Source: JAFGSZ01 sp964492185
Lineage (GTDB): Bacteria; Bacteroidota; Bacteroidia; Bacteroidales; UBA10428
Assembly: GCA_964492185.1 (NCBI GenBank)
Contig: CAZBJH010000120.1
Location: forward strand, 1 to 10,603
DNA length: 10,603 nt
Direction: 5' to 3'
The notes below the pieces were generated by a model. It was not told the origin of the DNA, searched no databases, and saw only the letters and a program-made list of their open reading frames with translations. The translations under genes and the position numbers were made by a program. Positions 6,316 to 10,603 of this stretch are shown piece by piece (positions within the stretch are counted from its first letter, which is position 1; every line of letters begins with the position of its first letter).

Positions 6316-9300
6316 ATGAATGAGTCCATTCTTAAGGCCTTAATGAAACTTTTTGCCATTGTTGCAAACGTTACCGAAGAAGGCAGGGCCAGGAATGAGC
6401 GTGATGTTGTATATGAATACCTGAACAGGCAGTTCAGTAATGAGCTGGTGAACAGGTATATGGATTATTTTGACAAGAATATTCTTCACTATCATCCCGA
6501 CCTGAGGAATGGAAGCGAGGTTGATATCGAAAAGCAGCAATCGCATAATACAAGGCGATTGGATGAACTGTGTGACCAGCTGAACGAAGAGTTGCACATG
6601 GAACAAAAGATCATTATACTTGTCTATTTGCTTGATTTCATCAATCGCGGGGAGGACCTCACCCGGAACGAACTGGATTTCGTGGCTGCAACAGCGGATA
6701 ATCTGAATATCAAAAGTGAAGAATTCAGTGATATACGTTTTTTTACCTTTGGCCGTCGTGAGGAAATAGTGAAGAAAGAAAATCTTCTTATCATTGACGG
6801 GGATGGCGGGCAGTTGCCAAAAGGAATAAAACACCTGTATGTAGAAAAGTTTGAGGGGCATATTGAGGTGCTACGTATATCAAGTACATCAACATATGTG
6901 TTCAGGTATTACGGGGATGAAAATCTCCTGCTTAACGGGCATTTGTTAAAACCCTGCCGTTCCTATATCTGGTCGCCCGGTTCAGTGATCAAGAATCCCA
7001 GGTTTGGCTCCATCTATTATATATGGGTGGCCGGTAAGTTTATCCAGGAAACATCGAAATCAAAAATAGTCTTTACTGCCAGGGATATCGAATACTCATA
7101 CGGAGGCAGTAATAACGGGCTTAAGCCCTTTACCATGACCGAGGAATCGGGACGGCTGATCGGTATTATCGGGGGAAGCGGTTCGGGAAAATCAACCCTG
7201 TTAAAGGTTCTGAACGGTAATCTTAAACCAAAGCGTGGTAAGATAGAGATCAACGGATTTGATATTCATACGAATAAGGATGAGTTAAAGGGGGTGATCG
7301 GGTATGTTCCCCAGGAGGACTTCTTATTAAAACAACTTACTGTTTATCAGAATCTTTATTATAATGCACGACTTTGTTTCGGACATTATAGCGAGGAACA
7401 ATTGCAGCAGGTTGTTGAGCAGGCCTTACGTGATTTTGACCTGGTTGAGGCAAAAGACCTGAAGGTAGGTGATACGCGGCGGACTTTTTTAAGCGGAGGC
7501 CAGAGAAAAAGGTTAAACATTGCCCTTGAAATGATGAGGGAGCCATCGATATTATTTGCAGATGAACCTACTTCGGGTCTCTCTTCCATGGATTCGGAAA
7601 AAGTGATGACTCTGTTAAAACGCCAGGCACTGAAGGGTAAGCTTGTTATATCCATCCTGCACCAGCCATCCTCGGATAACTTTAAACTTCTGGATAAATT
7701 ACTGGTCATTGACCAGGGCGGGTATGTTATATTTTATGGAAACCCGCTGGATGCCATTGGCTATTTCAAGCGTATTAATAATTTTGTTGACGCGGAAGAA
7801 AGTGAGTGCCTGACCTGCGGTAATGTCAATCCTGACCAGATCCTGCGCAATGTCGAACTCCGGGTAGTTGATGTTAACGGGCGTCTTTCAAGGAAAAGAA
7901 AGACCGCTCCTGAAGAATGGTACAGGATTTACCGTGAACATCGTGATCCCCAAGTACGCAAGGTACACCGCCCCTATAAAAAGGAAATACCGGAGAGTGA
8001 TCTGGATATTCCCGGACGGATCAAACAATTAGTGGTTTTTTTTACAAGAGATCTTTTGTCAAAGCTTGCCAATAAACAATATCTGCTGGTCACTTTGCTC
8101 GAGGCTCCTGCACTGGCCTTTATTCTTGCTTTTTTCAGCCGCAGTTCCAGGTCTTTTTACAGTCCCGGGGAAGGATATGTTTATAGCGGGAATATGAATA
8201 TTCCGGCATATCTTTTTATGATAGTTATTGTCGCGTTGTTTTTGGGTCTTGTTGTGAGCGCGGAAGAGATTTTTAAAGATCGCAAGATCCTTAACCGGGA
8301 AAAATTCCTGAACCTGAGCCGCGGAAGCTATCTCAGTTCGAAAATAGCATTAATGTTTATTATTTCTGCCATCCAGGCAATCACCTTTGTTATGATTGGC
8401 AATAGTATTTTAGAGATCAGGGGTATGGTAATGCATTATTTTATTTTGTTTTTCACTACTGCCTGCTGGGCTAATTTAATGGGGCTTATCATATCATCGG
8501 GTTTTAACTCGGTAATTACCATATACATTCTTATTCCCCTCATACTTGTTCCTAAATTATTATTTAGCGGGGTTGTTATTGATTTTAATAATATCAATCA
8601 GTTTCTGAGGTCAAGTAAAAATGTTCCTTTTATAGGTAACATAATTACTTCACGCTGGGCTTACGAGGCAATTGCCGTTGGCCAGTTTAAGAAAAACAGG
8701 TTTGAAAAGCATTTCTTTGATACCGAACAGCGGGCCAGCGAGGCAATATATAAAAGGACTTATCTTATTCCCGAATTAAGGCGTTTGCTAAGTGAAGAGA
8801 TGATGGATAATGGTGAAAATTCAGATAAGGGTGATGCCTATAATGAAGGCCTGATCCTTCAGAATGAACTTTTTAAGCTTAATATGGAATACCCTTATCG
8901 CGGTGATGTTTTTGATCCTGTTGCCGGCTTTGATAGTTTGCCTGAATCAGTTTCAGAGGATATAAGTATTTACCTTTCAAAGGCAGCTGACCATTATCAC
9001 AGGCAATACATAAATGCTATCGATGAAAGAGAGAATATTTACAATCAACTTGTTAACCGATATGGCAGTAAGGAAAAGTTCCTTAACTTCAAAGAACGTT
9101 ATTACAACAATCAGCTGGCCTCAGCATTATTGAATGAAAAAGAGGTGCTGGAACATGCAATATATAATAATGAGATCATACGATTAAAAGAACCGGTTTT
9201 TCAACTACCTGATTCAAAGACAGGAAGGGCGCATTTCTATGCACCTGAAAAGAGGATCGGCAATTATTTTATAGACACATTCTGGTATAATATGTTGATA

Positions 9301-9432
9301 ATTTGGATATATACCGGCATTTTAGCTGTTATACTTTACAGTGATTTCCTGAAGAGGATCATTAATTATATAGAGAAAATGAGGCTGAACAGATTGAATA
9401 AGAGGATAATTAAGATTTTAAACAGGGAATGA
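6316..9432 (+). CDS. ABCG-type ABC transporter with TerB-like and FHA-like N-terminal domains
   Basis: This 1038-residue inner-membrane protein fuses ATPase and permease in the ABCG order. Residues ~1-135 are helical and TerB-like. About 155-245 form a beta-rich FHA-like region (LLLNGHLLKPCRSYIWSPGSVI). The ATPase spans ~250-490: Walker A GGSGSGKST (Lys292), Q-loop Gln333, signature LSGGQRKR (392-399), Walker B ILFADEP (Asp416, Glu417) and H-loop His449, all intact. A CLTCGNVNPDQ motif (498-508) follows. ABC2-type membrane helices lie near 590-608, 630-649, 675-698, 706-728 and 731-754. A ~230-residue charged helical insertion (~756-985) precedes the last helix (~987-1008) and a basic tail. 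This insertion is far larger than the usual ABCG loop. ABCG relatives are mostly exporters, but the substrate here is unknown. The GH88 gene follows at once. Substrate and direction cannot be read from sequence. Confidence 0.9.
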   Translation: MNESILKALMKLFAIVANVTEEGRARNERDVVYEYLNRQFSNELVNRYMDYFDKNILHYHPDLRNGSEVDIEKQQSHNTRRLDELCDQLNEELHMEQKIIILVYLLDFINRGEDLTRNELDFVAATADNLNIKSEEFSDIRFFTFGRREEIVKKENLLIIDGDGGQLPKGIKHLYVEKFEGHIEVLRISSTSTYVFRYYGDENLLLNGHLLKPCRSYIWSPGSVIKNPRFGSIYYIWVAGKFIQETSKSKIVFTARDIEYSYGGSNNGLKPFTMTEESGRLIGIIGGSGSGKSTLLKVLNGNLKPKRGKIEINGFDIHTNKDELKGVIGYVPQEDFLLKQLTVYQNLYYNARLCFGHYSEEQLQQVVEQALRDFDLVEAKDLKVGDTRRTFLSGGQRKRLNIALEMMREPSILFADEPTSGLSSMDSEKVMTLLKRQALKGKLVISILHQPSSDNFKLLDKLLVIDQGGYVIFYGNPLDAIGYFKRINNFVDAEESECLTCGNVNPDQILRNVELRVVDVNGRLSRKRKTAPEEWYRIYREHRDPQVRKVHRPYKKEIPESDLDIPGRIKQLVVFFTRDLLSKLANKQYLLVTLLEAPALAFILAFFSRSSRSFYSPGEGYVYSGNMNIPAYLFMIVIVALFLGLVVSAEEIFKDRKILNREKFLNLSRGSYLSSKIALMFIISAIQAITFVMIGNSILEIRGMVMHYFILFFTTACWANLMGLIISSGFNSVITIYILIPLILVPKLLFSGVVIDFNNINQFLRSSKNVPFIGNIITSRWAYEAIAVGQFKKNRFEKHFFDTEQRASEAIYKRTYLIPELRRLLSEEMMDNGENSDKGDAYNEGLILQNELFKLNMEYPYRGDVFDPVAGFDSLPESVSEDISIYLSKAADHYHRQYINAIDERENIYNQLVNRYGSKEKFLNFKERYYNNQLASALLNEKEVLEHAIYNNEIIRLKEPVFQLPDSKTGRAHFYAPEKRIGNYFIDTFWYNMLIIWIYTGILAVILYSDFLKRIINYIEKMRLNRLNKRIIKILNRE

Positions 9433-9455
9433 AAATAAACAATAAATCATATATT

Positions 9456-10603
9456 ATGCAAAAATTCTGTTTGACGATTATCATTTTACCCCTGTTCTTT
9501 ATCATGGCTTGTAATGATCAGGGATTGGATCCGGAAAGGCAAATGGACATTGCTGTCCGGCAGGTTGATCAGGCAATTGAACATCTCGATGACACTTCGA
9601 AAATGCCCCGGAGTATTCCTCTTGATAAAAAGCATTGGGAAACGGTTGATATATATGACTGGACAAGCGGGTTCTGGCCCGGGATCCTTTGGTATGTTTA
9701 TGAATATACCGGTGAGGATAAGTGGCTGGAAGAAGCTGCCCGCTTTACTTCGGCCCTGGAACCGGTTAAGAAAATGGAGCATAAGAATCATGACCTGGGA
9801 TTTATGATATATAACAGCTATGGAAACGGTTACCGCCTGACAGGTGATCCTGAATACAGATCGGTAATGCTGGAAACGGCCGACTCCCTCGTTCAACTCT
9901 TCAATGCAAATGCAGGCACTATTTTGTCATGGCCCTGGGCCGTGCACCAGCTCAACTGGCCGCATAATACCATTATTGACAATATGATGAATCTTGAATT
10001 ATTATTCTGGGCTGCTGAAAACGGCCGCCCCGGGTATTATGACCTGGCTGTACAACATGCCCGTACAACTCAACAATATCATATTCGTCCTGATTATTCC
10101 ACTTATCATGTTGTTGTATTCGATGACCAAACAGGTGAAATGTTACAACAGGTTACGCGCCAGGGGTATTCCGACAGCTCGATGTGGGCAAGGGGACAGG
10201 CCTGGGGGATATACGGTTTTACCATGACTTATCGTGAAACAGGAGAGAAGGAATTTTTGAATACTGCCATGAATATGGCAAATGCATTTATTGAACGTTT
10301 ACCTGCCGACCATGTTCCTTACTGGGATTTTGATGCCCCTGGTATCCCGGCGGAAGAGAAGGATGCCTCGGCTGCAGCTATTGCCGCATCTGCACTTATT
10401 GAATTATCGGACCTTGTTGGGGATGAAGAAGAACGGGACTATTATAAAAGAGAGGCAGTTGCTATACTGACCTCATTATCTTCTCCTGCATACCAGGCAG
10501 AGGGAATTAACGATGCCATCCTCATGCATTCGGTCGGCGGAAAACCACAGGGAAGTGAGATCGATGTTTCACTGATCTATGCAGATTATTATTATATAGA
10601 AGC
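9456..10603 (+). CDS. GH88 unsaturated glucuronyl hydrolase, lipoprotein (3' end beyond window)
   Basis: This enzyme hydrates and removes the 4,5-unsaturated uronic acid from oligosaccharides made by polysaccharide lyases. The frame is open from 9456 to the window edge (382 codons). The C-terminal SEIDVSLIYADYYYIE is close to where the family ends, so only a few residues are probably missing. A lipobox FIMAC (Cys19) predicts a lipid-anchored periplasmic enzyme. Family blocks seen are DWTSGFWPGILWYVYEYTG (68-86), HDLGFMIYNSYGNGYRLTG (112-130), NTIIDNMMNLELLFWAA (171-187), SSMWARGQAWGIYGF (241-255) and HSVGGKPQGSEID (358-370). The two Asp expected from characterised GH88 enzymes are Asp113 and Asp175. 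An in-frame ATG at 9429 would overlap the transporter stop codon by four bases (ATGA) and add nine residues, so either start is possible. Tight spacing implies co-expression with the transporter. Substrate could be a glycosaminoglycan, ulvan or another uronate polymer. Confidence 0.92.
   Translation, partial: MQKFCLTIIILPLFFIMACNDQGLDPERQMDIAVRQVDQAIEHLDDTSKMPRSIPLDKKHWETVDIYDWTSGFWPGILWYVYEYTGEDKWLEEAARFTSALEPVKKMEHKNHDLGFMIYNSYGNGYRLTGDPEYRSVMLETADSLVQLFNANAGTILSWPWAVHQLNWPHNTIIDNMMNLELLFWAAENGRPGYYDLAVQHARTTQQYHIRPDYSTYHVVVFDDQTGEMLQQVTRQGYSDSSMWARGQAWGIYGFTMTYRETGEKEFLNTAMNMANAFIERLPADHVPYWDFDAPGIPAEEKDASAAAIAASALIELSDLVGDEEERDYYKREAVAILTSLSSPAYQAEGINDAILMHSVGGKPQGSEIDVSLIYADYYYIE

Noticed and set aside
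6340..7709. Minus-strand frames inside the transporter gene, including one of 173 codons
   Set aside because: They are antisense to conserved TerB-like and ATPase coding sequence, with no signal peptide or family pattern. They are compositional shadows.
9486..10470. Other-phase and antisense frames over the GH88 region
   Set aside because: The continuous frame from 9456 to the edge carries all the GH88 motifs, and the others cover it without independent support.
1..10603. CRISPR array, rRNA or tRNA genes
   Set aside because: No regularly spaced direct repeats or conserved RNA gene signatures were seen on either strand.

Overview
The window looks like a chromosomal piece of a Bacteroidota bacterium, probably from a polysaccharide-degrading Bacteroidales or Marinilabiliales-type lineage. 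The reasons are three lipobox (type II) signal peptides on intact genes, two divergent promoters with the Bacteroidota -7 motif TAnnTTTG, A/T-rich leaders instead of Shine-Dalgarno sites, and glycoside hydrolases typical of that phylum (GH2 with an exo-beta-glycosidase architecture, and GH88). The genus cannot be read from the sequence.

Positions 1-2150 are a graveyard of mobile DNA. A formylglycine-generating-enzyme/SUMF1-family lipoprotein gene on the minus strand (840 down past position 1) carries three separate lesions: an 8-bp tandem duplication just after the lipobox, a one-base loss in a short homopolymer, and a 163-bp MITE-like insertion with a 6-bp target duplication. Removing the MITE restores the reading frame exactly. 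Upstream of it, two C-terminal tails of different IS4-type DDE transposases face away from each other and meet at a 36-bp near-perfect palindrome that replaces the catalytic-Glu segment of both. A second MITE of the same family, also with a TAnnTA 6-bp duplication, lies at 1950-2143.

Positions 2195-5222 hold a minus-strand pair: a small secreted beta-barrel-like protein followed 36 bp later by a GH2 lipoprotein, probably a beta-galactosidase, ending at a strong GC hairpin. A 145-bp divergent promoter region (5223-5367) separates this pair from a plus-strand cluster. That cluster is an uncharacterised helical lipoprotein, a 1038-residue ABCG-type ABC transporter with TerB-like and FHA-like N-terminal regions and a very large extracytoplasmic insertion, and a GH88 unsaturated glucuronyl hydrolase that runs off the right edge.

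The catalytic genes suggest periplasmic breakdown of an acidic, galactose-containing polysaccharide, where GH88 removes the 4,5-unsaturated uronic acid left by a polysaccharide lyase. The lipoprotein plus TerB/FHA/ABCG transporter is the least understood part. It is the best candidate in the window for an undescribed system, although its role cannot be deduced from sequence alone.
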